64,000 nucleotides of DNA from Bacteroidales bacterium (GCA_016291135.1 JAEFAE010000006.1:1-64000); one strand, 5' to 3'. Positions 47,115 through 56,840 are shown, numbered from the stretch's first letter. Notes: a model not told the origin generated them from the letters alone. Made by a program: numbers and translations.

Positions 47115-49919
47115 TCATCCGCATTTTGAATGGCCGCAGTTGGTGCACAACATGCAGCCGTCCTGGTAGATCAGCGTGCTCTGTCCGCATTCGGGGCAAA
47201 CCTTGCCCACCATCTTCAAGCCGTCTGGTATGTATTTCTTGAGGGCGCGGACGATGCCGTTCTTCCAGGTGTTGATGTTTTCCTCCTCTACCGTCAGGTT
47301 TTGGATGAGTTCGATGACGTAGTTGATGGGCATGCCATGGCGCAGGATGCCCGAGATCAGTTTGGCGTAGTTCCAGTATTCCTTGTTGAACATGCGCGAC
47401 AGTCCCTGGATGGTGACCGGATAGCCGCCTTTGTCGAGATACTGGAAGTCGTAGCGCGTCGCCTCTCCCTTGTTCTTTTCCTTGATGATCAGGCCCTTCT
47501 CCACAAATGGGGGCAGGAAGATCTCGTCGGCGTTGCCCAGGAAGATCTCATAGGGTTTGTCGTGCAGCTTGCCCACGAAGGCGATCCACTTCTCGTAGTT
47601 GTTCTGGAAGCGGACCACGTCACATTCGAGTTCCTTGGGCCGTTGGGGGGCCGAGTTCAGCTTGATGTCGCTGGGCCGGATGCCGAGGTCGGTTTCGGGT
47701 TTCTTTTCTTCCGGTTTCTTTTCGGCCTTTTTCTCGTCTTTGGCCACCAGCACGCCGTCGCGTGAGCCGTCGCGGTAGATCGTCATGCCCTTGCATCCGC
47801 ATTCCCATGCCGTCATGTAGATCTGGCTGACCAGTTCTTCGGTGGTCTCCTTGGGGATGTTGACGGTGACGCTGATGGAGTGGTCCACCCATTTCTGCAT
47901 GCTGCCCTGCATCTTCACCTTGCTTACCCAGTCGATGTCGTTGGCGGTCGCCATGTGGTAGGGCGACTTGGCGATGAGTTCCTTGAGCTTCTCGTCGTCG
48001 TAGTGCATCACCTCTTCCACGTTGTATCCATTTACCTGCAGCCAGGTGAGGAACTTGTGGTGGAACACATTGTACTCCTCGAAGGAGTTGCCCACGCTGT
48101 CGACAAAGGTGACGTGGACGTCCTTGTCGTTGGCGTTGACCTTGCGACGGCGTTTGTAGACCACCATGAACACGGGCTCGATGCCCGAGGTGGTTTGGGT
48201 GCAGAGGCTCACCGACCCCGTCGGGGCGATGGTCAGCATGGCGATGTTGCGCCGTCCGACGCGGAGCATCTTTTGATAGAGGTCCTCGTCGATGGCCCTG
48301 AGGCGGTTGATGAAGGGGTTGTTTTCTTCCCGTTTGGCGTTATAGACGGGGAAGGCGCCGCGTTCCTCGGCCAGGTTGACGGAGGAACGGTAGGCCTCGT
48401 GGGCCAGCAGTTTCTGTACTTCGGTCGAGAAGGCGATGGCCTCGTCGGAGGCGTAGCGTTTGCCTAGGGCGGCCAGCATGTCGCCTTCGGCGGTGATGCC
48501 GATGCCGGTGCGGCGGCCTTGCAGGGTGCGGTCTTTGATGCTCTTCCAGAGGTTCAGCTCGATGCGTTTCACCTCGGCGTCCTCCGGGTCGGACTCGATC
48601 TTACGGATGATGGCTTCCACCTTTTCCTGTTCCAGATCGACGATGTCGTCCATCATGCGCTGGGCAATGCCCACGTGCTTGGCAAAGAGGCGGCTGTTGA
48701 ACCGTGCCTCCGGGGTGAACGGATGATCGACGTAGCTGTAGAGGTTGATGGCCAGCAGGCGGCAACTGTCGTAGGGACAGAGCGGGATCTCGCCGCAAGG
48801 GTTGGTGCTCACCGTGCGGAAACCCAGGTCGGCGTAGCAGTCGGGGATGGATTCCCTTAGGATGGTATCCCAGAACAGCACGCCCGGCTCGGCAGACTGC
48901 CAGGCGTTGTGGATGATTTTGTTCCACAGGGCCCGGGCGTCCACTTCTTTGGTGAACTGGGGGTTCGGAGCATCGATGGGATACTGTTGGATGAAGGGCT
49001 TGCCTTCCTTGACGCATTGCATGAACTCGTCGGTGATCTTCACCGAGACGTTGGCGTTGGTGATCTTGCCTTGGGTCATCTTGGCGTCGATGAAGGCTTC
49101 CGAGTCGGGGTGTTTGATGCTGATGCTCAGCATCAAGGCGCCGCGACGTCCGTCTTGCGCCACCTCACGGGTGGAGTTGGAGTACCGCTCCATGAAAGGC
49201 ACCACGCCGGTGGAGGTCAGCGCGCAGTTCTTGACCGGGCTGCCCGTGGGGCGCAGGTGCGACAGGTCGTGTCCCACGCCTCCCCGGCGCTTCATCAGCT
49301 GTACCTGCTCCTGGTCGATCTTCATGATGCCGCCGTAGGAGTCGGCGTTGCCTTTGTTGCCGATGACGAAGCAGTTCGACAGCGAGGAGATCTGGAAGTC
49401 GTTTCCGATGCCTGCCATGGGGCTGCCTTGCGGAACGATGTACTTGAAGTCCTTCAGCACCTCGAAGATCTCCTCCTCGGTGAGGGGGTTCGGGTATTTC
49501 CGCTCGATGCGGGCCACCTCGCGGGCGATGCGGTGATGCATCTCGTCGGGGGTGAGCTCGTAGATGTTGCCTTCGCTGTCCTTGAGGGCATATTTGTTGG
49601 CCCATACGTCGCCGGCCAATGCATCGCCATGGAAATAGGCTTTGGCAGCTGCCTTGACTTCGTCGATGGGATGGACATGATATTCGGGGGTTGTGGGAGG
49701 AGCTTGGATGGCCGTTTCCGCCTGGGGATCGGGTGACTGGGCCTTTTCAACGAGTTGGACGTTCTCCTGTTCCGACAGTTTGCGTTCGCCAAAATCCACG
49801 TTTTGCCTGGCTTCCAGAATCTTGTCGTGACCCGGCTGGGTCGGCTGCTCCACCATTTCGAGCTCCAATGCGCTGAATAGGGTCTGCTCCTCTTCCAATG
49901 CCTGCCGTTTGTTTCTCAT
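47115..49919 (-). CDS. nrdJ: Adenosylcobalamin-dependent ribonucleotide reductase (class II)
   Basis: A 934-residue protein. An N-terminal extension of ~75 residues precedes the reductase core: 'GVGHDLSHLRPTGSPVKNCA', 'STNPCGEIPLCPYDSCRLLA' (active-site Cys), 'LTIAPTGSVSLCTQTTSGIE' and 'YMTAWECGCKGMTIYRDGSR'. The C-terminus is a cysteine-rich zinc ribbon ('CPECGQSTLIYQDGCMLCTN' then CGHSKCG) typical of the long NrdJ form. It converts ribonucleotides to deoxyribonucleotides using B12 and needs no oxygen. The 173-base gap upstream (49920-50092) showed no cobalamin riboswitch. It is transcribed alone. Confidence 0.95.
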   Translation of the reverse strand: MRNKRQALEEEQTLFSALELEMVEQPTQPGHDKILEARQNVDFGERKLSEQENVQLVEKAQSPDPQAETAIQAPPTTPEYHVHPIDEVKAAAKAYFHGDALAGDVWANKYALKDSEGNIYELTPDEMHHRIAREVARIERKYPNPLTEEEIFEVLKDFKYIVPQGSPMAGIGNDFQISSLSNCFVIGNKGNADSYGGIMKIDQEQVQLMKRRGGVGHDLSHLRPTGSPVKNCALTSTGVVPFMERYSNSTREVAQDGRRGALMLSISIKHPDSEAFIDAKMTQGKITNANVSVKITDEFMQCVKEGKPFIQQYPIDAPNPQFTKEVDARALWNKIIHNAWQSAEPGVLFWDTILRESIPDCYADLGFRTVSTNPCGEIPLCPYDSCRLLAINLYSYVDHPFTPEARFNSRLFAKHVGIAQRMMDDIVDLEQEKVEAIIRKIESDPEDAEVKRIELNLWKSIKDRTLQGRRTGIGITAEGDMLAALGKRYASDEAIAFSTEVQKLLAHEAYRSSVNLAEERGAFPVYNAKREENNPFINRLRAIDEDLYQKMLRVGRRNIAMLTIAPTGSVSLCTQTTSGIEPVFMVVYKRRRKVNANDKDVHVTFVDSVGNSFEEYNVFHHKFLTWLQVNGYNVEEVMHYDDEKLKELIAKSPYHMATANDIDWVSKVKMQGSMQKWVDHSISVTVNIPKETTEELVSQIYMTAWECGCKGMTIYRDGSRDGVLVAKDEKKAEKKPEEKKPETDLGIRPSDIKLNSAPQRPKELECDVVRFQNNYEKWIAFVGKLHDKPYEIFLGNADEIFLPPFVEKGLIIKEKNKGEATRYDFQYLDKGGYPVTIQGLSRMFNKEYWNYAKLISGILRHGMPINYVIELIQNLTVEEENINTWKNGIVRALKKYIPDGLKMVGKVCPECGQSTLIYQDGCMLCTNCGHSKCG

Positions 49920-50092
49920 ATCTCGCTGAAAATTAGTAAATTAAAACAAATGCAATTCCCGTTTTCCCCGTTTGGATTGCGATTGCTAAATTAGCAAAGA
50001 GAACGGAAACGGAGCGCGTAAAACGAAAGAATGGAACAGGTTTTTTTCAACACCGGGTGTTGATAAATTTCGAGGCGTCCATCCCCCGAGGA

Positions 50093-53000
50093 TCAAAAGT
50101 CGAGACTGAACGAGAGATAGTATTGCGGTTTCCGGTTCAGGACCCCGTCTTGTACGCCCCACGCCATGTCGCCGCGGACGAAATAGCCGAACAGGGTGGT
50201 CCGCAGGCCAAATCCGAATCCAGCCACGATGGGTTCCCTGAGGCGGGTGACACTGAGGCTGAGGTTGCCGTCGGTGTAATGCGAGGTGTAGAGTGAGTTG
50301 CTCAGGTTGTACGGGTTCCAGCCCGTCCAGGCAGTTCCCACGTCGCCGAAAGCCACCACTTGGAAGTTCTTGATGAACTGCATGTTGATCGGCTGGTTCA
50401 GCAGGTAGCTGAACACGGGGAGACGGAGCTCGCTGTTGAGTACCACGAAATTGTTGCCGTTACGGATGTTCTGCTGGAAACCCCGCAGGTTGGTGGCCAG
50501 GGTTTGGTAGGCATAGCCTCGGTCGTAGTCAATGGGGGTCCCGTTGTCGAATCGGGCCATGATCCAGTTGTCCACGCCTCCCATGTAGTAGATCAGCTTG
50601 TTTTGTCCGAAAGAGCTGCTGCCTGCGATGCGGTTCGCCCAGATGAAGTTGCGGTGGATGCGGGTGTAGTGGCGGTAGTCGAATCCTACCACAAACAGGT
50701 TGCGGGTGTCTTTTTTGATGGACTGGTAGTATTCGGCAAAGACCTTGCCTCGGGCACCCACATAGAGGTTGGTCTGCAGCTTCTTGGAGTTGTCGTAGAC
50801 CAGCTCCCCACGCAACCCGGCGAGGTTCTCGAAGTGGCTGCGCTCCGCCAGGCTGTGGAAGTCGGTGGCCAGTCCGATCCGCTGGTCGTTGCGGAAGAGG
50901 GCCGTGCCCCGCACGCTGAAGGTCTCGCTGAACGGGTAGCTCAGCGTGTAGAACGCTTCGTTGGTGAAGGTGCGGAACAGCACCGACTGGTAGTCTTCGG
51001 TGACATAGCGGTGGAAGGTCAGGCTCTTGTCGGTGCGTTGGCTCAGGTCGCGGAAGCGCAGGACATACTCGTTGTTGACCAGCGAGGTGTTGAGTTTCAC
51101 GCCAAGGTCGATCCGGTAGTCTTCCATCAAGTCGGTCATCATCGTTCCCATGAACATGTTGAAACCGGAATTCAGGTAAACGGCGTTGCCTCCCCCCGTG
51201 AAGGGCTGGTAGCTGTAGTTCATGTAGCTGAAGTCGATCTGGCTGGTCAGTTCCTTGATGAACAGCTCCACATAGTAGTTTCGCGGCCGGAGGAGGGTGT
51301 CCTTGGCGGGTTTGGTTTGCTCCAGGCTGCGGATGGGCCCGATGGGGATGCGGTTGGCATAGCCGATGCTGTCGGTGGTGTCGCCGGGAAGGGGCTGGGG
51401 CGCCTTGCGACGTGGGACACGGTAGCTGTTCTTGAAGCGGTGCGTCGTGGTCTTCTCCGGGGCTTTCTTGGCTTCTTGCTGTTGTTGGAGCAGCCGCTTC
51501 TGGGCGTAGGGCCCCATCTGATGGAAGCCGGACTCCTGCGTCGCGTCGGTGTAGGGTGTCTGGTATACCTTGTGTCCGTTGCCGTCGGGAAACAGCATGA
51601 CCAGCTTTCGCTCCCTCGGGTTGAAGGAGTAGTCGATCATGCTGGTGGCATAGTCGGTCAGGGGCCGGCTGACGGTGTAGTACCGGTAATGGACGATGGT
51701 GTCGATGTGGCTCACCGCACTGTCGAACCGCGCCTCATAGAGGTTGTAGTAGCCGGTGGAGTCGTTCAGGTAAAACAGCCGGTGACCCGAAAACGACTGG
51801 GGCTGGATGCTGTTCGACAGTTGCTGTTGGGTGAGGTTGCGCAGCGTCTTTTCTTTGGCGACGTAGTCGTAGGCAAACAGGTTGAACTGCCTGCGTTGGG
51901 CCGGCGGGACGAGCTGTGTCTCAAGCGAGGTGTCGGTGCGGTTCGAGCTGAACACGATCTGCCGGTCGTCGTCGGTGAAGACGGGGGAGCAGTCGGTGTA
52001 GTAGTCGTCGGTGATCTGCTCCAGGGTATGGGAGAACAAGTTGTAGACAAAGATGTCGGGCTTGCCGAAACGCGAGGCGGAGAGCACGATCTTCCGGTCT
52101 TTGTGCGCATATGAGAACGAGGTGATTTTTTGGAACTCGAAGAGGTTGTTCTTGGCGACTTTCTTGGTGCCCAGGTCGAGGTTGCACAGCAGTGCCTGCC
52201 CTTGCTCCTCTACGATAAACGACAGAATGCCTCCGGTGGGATGCCAGGCGAGCAGGGGGTAGGAGGTGTCGACCCAGGTGTCGGAACGGTAGCCGGTCTT
52301 GTAGACGCGTTCGCGCTTGCCGGTGCCCAGGTCTTCCACCCAGATGCCGATGAGCCCTTCGTCGTTGCTGACGTAGGCGATGCGTTTGCCGTCGGGGCTG
52401 ACCTTGGGTTCGGTGAAGGTGCGGTATTTGCGGTAGCTGAGGGGCATGACCTGGCTGGGTGCCGAAGGCTTCAACGCCCGGTACCGTTCTTCGTAAAAGG
52501 CGTACCATTGCTTGATGAGCTTCTTGTATTTCACCCCCGTGACATAGAGCAGCGCCTTCTTGACATTCTGTGAGTTTTCGGTGAGGGTCAGGATGTCGTT
52601 GAAGGCCTTGGTGCCGTATTTCTCCTCGATGAAGCCCCAGAACGAGTACCCGGCGATGACGGCGTCCTGGTCTCTTAACTGGTTGATTTTCTTGAACTCG
52701 CCCGAGAGGATGCCCCGTTGCAGGCGGTCTTCCTTCAGGCCGTCCCAGTCGTCGGTGAGGTAGGCGCAGAGCCCGTTTTGGAACCATTCCGGCACGTCGA
52801 ACCGATAGGAGTTGCGAAGCTGCGAGCCGACCGACACCCCGTTGATCACTTGGCTTAGCAACAGGTGGGCGATGCCTTCGCGGATCTGCTGCTCAAAGTG
52901 GACGTAGTTGCCGTCGAAGTAGAGAAACACCTTGGAGCCGATGATCTTGGTGACGCCGCCGGTGTTGCCGCTTTCCTCATCGTCGTTGTTGAGGTTGCTC

Positions 53001-53320
53001 TGTTTGAGGTCGCCGAGGCTGTTGAATACGAGGAACTGGATCTTGTTGCCGAAGTGGTTCCCGAATTTCTTCTCCATGATGGGGATCTCCCGTTTGGCGA
53101 ACTGGGTCACATATTGCGCCAGTTCGATGCCTCCTTGGTAATAGTATACGTCGAAGCCTTCGGTGCTGTAATAGGACCAATGGAAGCTGCCCCACTGCAC
53201 GCGGTTTTTGCCGAACTCCATGTTCATGCCATTGTAGAACTGGGCATGGGACGACAAGGCGGTCGCTGTCAACAGCAGCAACAGTGTCAAGAAGCGTAAC
53301 CGTCTTGTGAGCGACTTCAT
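50093..53320 (-). CDS. TolB-like propeller protein with C-terminal outer-membrane barrel
   Basis: A 1075-residue protein with signal peptide ending 'ATALSSHAQ'. Residues ~50-260 resemble a peptidase-MA-like domain without a good zinc motif ('QQIREGIAHLLLSQ', 'VPEWFQNGLCAYL'). Residues ~290-520 are TolB/WD40-like blades ('PKVSPDGKRIAYVSNDEG', 'SPVFTDDDRQIVFSSNRTDT'). A Pro-rich linker (~610-670) leads to a C-terminal Omp85/BamA-like barrel ('FEYRRH'-type strands, 'VAFGDVGTAWTGWNPYN', ending in aromatic SFSLDF). The fusion is found in Bacteroidota and thought to act at the outer membrane, but its role is unknown. It shares a divergent promoter region with the MBL hydrolase. Confidence 0.82.
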   Translation of the reverse strand: MKSLTRRLRFLTLLLLLTATALSSHAQFYNGMNMEFGKNRVQWGSFHWSYYSTEGFDVYYYQGGIELAQYVTQFAKREIPIMEKKFGNHFGNKIQFLVFNSLGDLKQSNLNNDDEESGNTGGVTKIIGSKVFLYFDGNYVHFEQQIREGIAHLLLSQVINGVSVGSQLRNSYRFDVPEWFQNGLCAYLTDDWDGLKEDRLQRGILSGEFKKINQLRDQDAVIAGYSFWGFIEEKYGTKAFNDILTLTENSQNVKKALLYVTGVKYKKLIKQWYAFYEERYRALKPSAPSQVMPLSYRKYRTFTEPKVSPDGKRIAYVSNDEGLIGIWVEDLGTGKRERVYKTGYRSDTWVDTSYPLLAWHPTGGILSFIVEEQGQALLCNLDLGTKKVAKNNLFEFQKITSFSYAHKDRKIVLSASRFGKPDIFVYNLFSHTLEQITDDYYTDCSPVFTDDDRQIVFSSNRTDTSLETQLVPPAQRRQFNLFAYDYVAKEKTLRNLTQQQLSNSIQPQSFSGHRLFYLNDSTGYYNLYEARFDSAVSHIDTIVHYRYYTVSRPLTDYATSMIDYSFNPRERKLVMLFPDGNGHKVYQTPYTDATQESGFHQMGPYAQKRLLQQQQEAKKAPEKTTTHRFKNSYRVPRRKAPQPLPGDTTDSIGYANRIPIGPIRSLEQTKPAKDTLLRPRNYYVELFIKELTSQIDFSYMNYSYQPFTGGGNAVYLNSGFNMFMGTMMTDLMEDYRIDLGVKLNTSLVNNEYVLRFRDLSQRTDKSLTFHRYVTEDYQSVLFRTFTNEAFYTLSYPFSETFSVRGTALFRNDQRIGLATDFHSLAERSHFENLAGLRGELVYDNSKKLQTNLYVGARGKVFAEYYQSIKKDTRNLFVVGFDYRHYTRIHRNFIWANRIAGSSSFGQNKLIYYMGGVDNWIMARFDNGTPIDYDRGYAYQTLATNLRGFQQNIRNGNNFVVLNSELRLPVFSYLLNQPINMQFIKNFQVVAFGDVGTAWTGWNPYNLSNSLYTSHYTDGNLSLSVTRLREPIVAGFGFGLRTTLFGYFVRGDMAWGVQDGVLNRKPQYYLSFSLDF

Positions 53321-53339
53321 TTTCCTGGGTTTGAACCTG

Positions 53340-53367
53340 CAAAAATAAGGATAATTCCGTATTTTTG
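53340..53367. promoter_or_regulatory. Divergent pair of -7 elements (TATTTTTG on both strands)
   Basis: On the minus strand TATTTTTG at 53340-53347 lies 19 bases before the TolB-like gene. On the plus strand TATTTTTG at 53360-53367 lies 29 bases before the MBL gene. The two elements are separated by 12 bases, so the polymerases must compete for the same region. Confidence 0.6.
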
Positions 53368-53396
53368 CCCCAACTATTCATCAAATCAACCACGAT

Positions 53397-54041
53397 ATGC
53401 TTCAAATCAACGCTTTTGTCTTCAACCCCTTTGGCGAAAACACCTATCTTGTCCATGATGAAACCGGAGCGTGCGTCATCATCGATCCGGGATGCGCTTC
53501 GGAGGGAGAAGAAGGGCAGTTGTTCGGCTTCATCGACCGGTATGGGCTGAAACCCCTGATGGTCGTCAACACCCACGGACACGTGGACCATGTGGTGGGC
53601 AACAACGCGGTGAAACGGCGCTATGGCATCCCAGTGGCGGCCCATCCAGACACACATGCCGATATTGTCCAAGCCAAGCGCCAGGCGGTGTGGCTGGGTT
53701 TCCAGCCCGTCGGCGACATCGACCTTCCCGAGGTGGCCTTGGGCGACGATGAGGAAATCCATGTCGGCAAGGGCGTGCTGCAGGTGATTTGCACTCCGGG
53801 CCATGCCAAGGGGAGTATCAGCCTCTATGCCCCCGTCGAAGGCTGGGTCCTCACGGGTGATGCCCTCTTTTGCCGCAGCATCGGCCGCACCGACCTCCCC
53901 GGAGGCGACTACGACACGCTCCGCGAATCCATTCGGACCCGGCTGTTCACCTTGCCCGACGATACTGAGGTCTTTTCCGGCCACGGCGAATCAACCACCA
54001 TCGGTGAGGAAAAGGACTTCAATCCCTACGTGGCGTTGTAA
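53397..54041 (+). CDS. MBL-fold metallohydrolase (glyoxalase II-like)
   Basis: A 214-residue protein with the metallo-beta-lactamase metal motif 'VNTHGHVDHVVGN' (near 58-70), His in 'ICTPGHAKGSISLY', Asp in 'VLTGDALFCRSIGRTDLPGG' and a last His in 'FSGHGESTTIGEE'. This is the cytosolic hydroxyacylglutathione-hydrolase-like family common in Bacteroidota. Substrate is not fixed by the sequence. It has its own promoter and is followed by the ornithine aminotransferase from a separate promoter. Confidence 0.9.
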   Translation: MLQINAFVFNPFGENTYLVHDETGACVIIDPGCASEGEEGQLFGFIDRYGLKPLMVVNTHGHVDHVVGNNAVKRRYGIPVAAHPDTHADIVQAKRQAVWLGFQPVGDIDLPEVALGDDEEIHVGKGVLQVICTPGHAKGSISLYAPVEGWVLTGDALFCRSIGRTDLPGGDYDTLRESIRTRLFTLPDDTEVFSGHGESTTIGEEKDFNPYVAL

Positions 54042-54089
54042 AACCTTTCAGACGGCGCTTTTTTTGTTGATTCATTCAAAATAAAAACT

Positions 54090-54097
54090 TACTTTTG
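54090..54097 (+). promoter_or_regulatory. -7 promoter element of rocD (TACTTTTG)
   Basis: TACTTTTG followed by CGCCGC, 53 bases before the rocD ATG. It matches TAnnTTTG and implies a leader of about 45 bases. Confidence 0.6.
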
Positions 54098-54150
54098 CGC
54101 CGCAAATAAGCATTGAATCTTCAAATCTTTAAATCCTTAAATATCGAATC

Positions 54151-55383
54151 ATGATCGAAAAAATCACGTCATCACAGCAGGCTATGGACCTCGAAGAGAA
54201 ATACGGTGCCCATAACTATCACCCGCTGCCGGTCGTCCTCGCCAAGGGCAAGGGCGCCAAGGTTTGGGATGTCGAAGGCAAGGAATACTTCGACTTCTTG
54301 TCCGCTTACTCCGCAGTGAACCAAGGTCACTGCCACCCGGCCATCATCAAGGCCATGACCGATCAAGCCAATCGCCTCACCCTCAGCTCACGTGCCTTCT
54401 TCAACGATGCACTGGGCGTTTGGGAGAAGTATGTCACCGAGTACTTCGGCTACGACAAGGTGTTGCCGATGAACTCCGGTGCCGAAGCCGACGAGACGGG
54501 CCTGAAGCTCGCCCGCCGCTGGGGTGTGGTCAAGAAAGGCATCCCGAACGACAAGGTGAAGATCGTCTGCTGCGAAGGCAACTTCCACGGCCGTACCATC
54601 ACCATCATCACCATGAGCAACGACCCCGAGTCGTATGCCAACTATGGCCCGATGACGCCTGGTTTCATCCGTATCCCCTATAACGATCCGGCAGCCCTCG
54701 AGAAGGTTCTCGACGAACAGGGTGACGAGATCGCCGGTTTCCTCTTGGAGCCCATCCAAGGCGAGGCGGGTGTGTATGTCCCCGATGACGGCTATCTGAA
54801 GAAGTGCTATGACATCTGCAAGAAACATAACGTGCTGTTCATGGCCGACGAGGTGCAGTGCGGTATCGCCCGTACGGGTAAGATGCTGGCTTGCGACCAC
54901 GAGGGCGTCCGTCCCGACATCCTCATCCTGGGCAAGGCCCTCGGTGGTGGCGTGGTTCCGGTTTCGGCAGTCCTCGCCGACGACGACATCATGCTGAACA
55001 TCAAGCCCGGTGAGCACGGCTCTACCTTCGGTGGCAACCCCATCGCCGCCCGCGTGTCCATCGCCGCCCTCCAGGTCATCAAAGACGAGCACCTGATGGA
55101 GAATGCCGACCGTCTTGGCAAGATCTTCCGCGAAGAGATCGGCAAGATCAAGAGCCCGATGATCGAGAAGGTGCGTGGCAAAGGCTTGCTCAACGCCGTG
55201 ATCATCAAGCCCAAAGATGGCAAAGAGGCTTGGGATGTGTGCTTGAAGATGCGTGACCTCGGCCTGCTGGCCAAGCCCACCCACCAGCACATCATCCGCT
55301 TCGCTCCGCCCTTGGTCATCACCGAGGCCGAACTCCGCGAAGCCATCGAGATCATCAAGAAGGCCATCGCCTCATTTGAATGA
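54151..55383 (+). CDS. rocD: Ornithine aminotransferase
   Basis: A 410-residue class-III PLP aminotransferase. '[20 protein letters not shown]' and '[20 protein letters not shown]' are typical of ornithine-oxo-acid transaminases. '[20 protein letters not shown]' binds the phosphate, '[15 protein letters not shown]' holds the conserved Asp, and '[19 protein letters not shown]' holds the PLP lysine. It converts ornithine and 2-oxoglutarate to glutamate semialdehyde and glutamate, linking arginine breakdown with proline. It is transcribed alone from 54090-54097 and ends in a good terminator. Confidence 0.93.
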   Translation: MIEKITSSQQAMDLEEKYGAHNYHPLPVVLAKGKGAKVWDVEGKEYFDFLSAYSAVNQGHCHPAIIKAMTDQANRLTLSSRAFFNDALGVWEKYVTEYFGYDKVLPMNSGAEADETGLKLARRWGVVKKGIPNDKVKIVCCEGNFHGRTITIITMSNDPESYANYGPMTPGFIRIPYNDPAALEKVLDEQGDEIAGFLLEPIQGEAGVYVPDDGYLKKCYDICKKHNVLFMADEVQCGIARTGKMLACDHEGVRPDILILGKALGGGVVPVSAVLADDDIMLNIKPGEHGSTFGGNPIAARVSIAALQVIKDEHLMENADRLGKIFREEIGKIKSPMIEKVRGKGLLNAVIIKPKDGKEAWDVCLKMRDLGLLAKPTHQHIIRFAPPLVITEAELREAIEIIKKAIASFE

Positions 55384-55402
55384 TCAAGCGATAATGAATG
55401 AA

Positions 55403-55427
55403 AAAGCCCGCCAAACCGACGGGCTTT
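55403..55427 (+). terminator. Terminator of rocD (AAAGCCCG/CGGGCTTT)
   Basis: An 8-bp stem, 9-base loop and a run of seven or more T residues, 20 bases after the rocD stop. The T-run leads straight into the promoter of the next gene. Confidence 0.85.
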
Positions 55428-55432
55428 TTTTG

Positions 55433-55440
55433 TATCTTTG
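55433..55440 (+). promoter_or_regulatory. -7 promoter element with near-leaderless start (TATCTTTG)
   Basis: TATCTTTG ends only 5 bases before the ATG of the HAD phosphatase. Transcription normally starts about 6-8 bases after the -7 element, so the message should begin at or next to the start codon. Confidence 0.6.
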
Positions 55441-55445
55441 CCGAC

Positions 55446-56087
55446 ATGAAAAAACTGGTTATTTTCGACTTGGACGGCACCCTGCTCGACACCATCGAGG
55501 ATTTGGGTAATGCGGTCAATGATCTCCTGGAAAGACATGGGATGCCCCCTTACACAGTGGAACAATACCGCAAGATGGTGGGCCACGGCATCCGCAACCT
55601 AATCCGTAAAGCCTTCTCTCCGAGGGAGTTGGAGGATGCCTGTTTGGAGACGTACGTGGCGGAGTTCAAGACGTATTACCTGGCCCATATCGACGAACAT
55701 ACCCGTCCGTTCCCTGGTATCGTGGAACTGCTTAACGACTTGTATGCCAGAGGTGTTCAGTTGGCGGTCGTTTCCAACAAGGTGCAAGAAGGAACAGAGA
55801 AGCTCATTCGTGAGTTCTTTCCGGACATCGCTTTTGTCGCCATCTTTGGCAACCGGGTGGGCTATCCCATGAAACCGGCACCTGAGATCGTTGCCTCGGT
55901 GCTGGCCAAGGCCGGCTGTGCGCCTTCCGATGCCGTCATGGTGGGCGACTCCAACACCGACATGTTGACCGCCGCCAACGGAGGCATCGACGGCATCGCC
56001 GTCAGCTGGGGCAACCGCACCCGTGAACAGCTGGCAGGGAACCGGATCGTTGACACCGTGGAGGAACTGCGAGACGCTCTTTTGTGA
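55446..56087 (+). CDS. gph: HAD-family phosphatase (phosphoglycolate phosphatase-like)
   Basis: A 213-residue protein. The ATG at 55446 gives MKKLVIFDLDGTLLDT, the HAD motif I with the nucleophile Asp; a longer frame upstream runs through the rocD terminator and is rejected. A helical cap (about 15-80) is followed by motif II 'LAVVSNKVQEGTEKLI', the Lys motif 'GYPMKPAPEIV' and the acidic motif 'VMVGDSNTDMLTAANGG'. This is the Gph/PGP-like subgroup; the true substrate may differ. The promoter sits so close that the mRNA is probably leaderless. Confidence 0.88.
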   Translation: MKKLVIFDLDGTLLDTIEDLGNAVNDLLERHGMPPYTVEQYRKMVGHGIRNLIRKAFSPRELEDACLETYVAEFKTYYLAHIDEHTRPFPGIVELLNDLYARGVQLAVVSNKVQEGTEKLIREFFPDIAFVAIFGNRVGYPMKPAPEIVASVLAKAGCAPSDAVMVGDSNTDMLTAANGGIDGIAVSWGNRTREQLAGNRIVDTVEELRDALL

Positions 56088-56095
56088 AATTCATT

Positions 56096-56103
56096 ATCTT
56101 TGC
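56096..56103 (+). promoter_or_regulatory. Orphan -7 promoter element (TATCTTTG)
   Basis: A TATCTTTG followed by CAAAAAG, 8 bases after the HAD gene stop and facing right. No rightward gene follows: about 100 bases on lies the end of the leftward HepT gene. It may be left from a gene displaced by the toxin-antitoxin pair. Confidence 0.4.
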
Positions 56104-56203
56104 AAAAAGATCGGTCTTGAAGTCGGCTATGGCAATGTGGGTTTCGGCTATGTTTTTTGTTGCAGGCATACGAAATCTAAAATCCAACCCTCGTTAGGCT
56201 GCA

Positions 56204-56557
56204 TCAAATGTTCTTCATTTCAGCAATATACCGTCTTACATGCTCCAATAAAGGCCCGAGGTCTTTGGTATAAGTTTCCCAAATGAACAGTGGACTTGCA
56301 ATATAATACCCATGGACTAGCACATTACGCATGTCTATGATGTTGCGCCACGGTACTTCTGAGTGTTTTTCTCGGAATTCCTTAGTTAGCATATTGGCGG
56401 CCTCACCGATAATCATAATATTGTACACCACTGCGTGAAAACACATCACATCATCTTTCATGTCCTCAAAAGCCTTGCCTTCAAGAAAAACCATCACATG
56501 ATTTATGCTTTCTTCAATGTGAAACAGACGATCAATGTCCTTAGTTTGTTCTCTCAT
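56204..56557 (-). CDS. hepT: HepT-family toxin (DUF86, HEPN RNase)
   Basis: A 117-residue helical protein of the HEPN/DUF86 family. The catalytic Rx4HxY motif is present as 'RNVLVHGYY' (near 82-90). 'CFHAVVYNIMIIGEAANML' is the typical central helix. In MntA-HepT systems, HepT is an RNase-like toxin that is neutralised by AMPylation of the motif tyrosine. It overlaps the mntA gene upstream by 17 bases, the usual antitoxin-first order. Confidence 0.88.
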   Translation of the reverse strand: MREQTKDIDRLFHIEESINHVMVFLEGKAFEDMKDDVMCFHAVVYNIMIIGEAANMLTKEFREKHSEVPWRNIIDMRNVLVHGYYIASPLFIWETYTKDLGPLLEHVRRYIAEMKNI

Positions 56558-56840
56558 ACACTAGTTTTTTATCACGGTTAGCGGACTCCACGGCAAAGGG
56601 TTTTAGCGTGCCTTCTTCCACGAGGTCAACATTACGGCCTAGACGCTCCTGCAAATCCCTCCAAATTTGGGCGTAAGTGAATAATCCAATAGGGTTGCTG
56701 TGGTCAAACTCAACTAGAATATCCACATCACTATCGGGGGTGGCTTCGCCACGAGCAAACGACCCGAACAACCAAGCCTTTAAAACTGGCTGGGTCTTAA
56801 AATACTCGGCAATAGTGCTTATTAGGATCTGTTCGCTCAT
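56541..56840 (-). CDS. mntA: MntA-family nucleotidyltransferase antitoxin
   Basis: A 99-residue minimal nucleotidyltransferase. 'WLFGSFARGEATPDSDVDIL' carries the GSFxRG and DxD catalytic motifs intact, and 'VEFDHSNPIGLF' gives the next strand. 'LQERLGRNVDLVEEGTLKPF' is also typical of the family. It would AMPylate HepT to block it. The start codon is 25 bases downstream of a TATCTTTG element at 56865-56872. Confidence 0.88.
   Translation of the reverse strand: MSEQILISTIAEYFKTQPVLKAWLFGSFARGEATPDSDVDILVEFDHSNPIGLFTYAQIWRDLQERLGRNVDLVEEGTLKPFAVESANRDKKLVYERTN

Noticed and set aside
49920..50092. Cobalamin riboswitch upstream of nrdJ
   Set aside because: The gap lacks a recognisable B12-box and the needed helices. 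Only AT-rich sequence is seen.
56002..56286. Short frames between the HAD phosphatase and hepT
   Set aside because: They run across the end of the HAD gene or hepT in other frames and have no ribosome-binding or protein-like signature.
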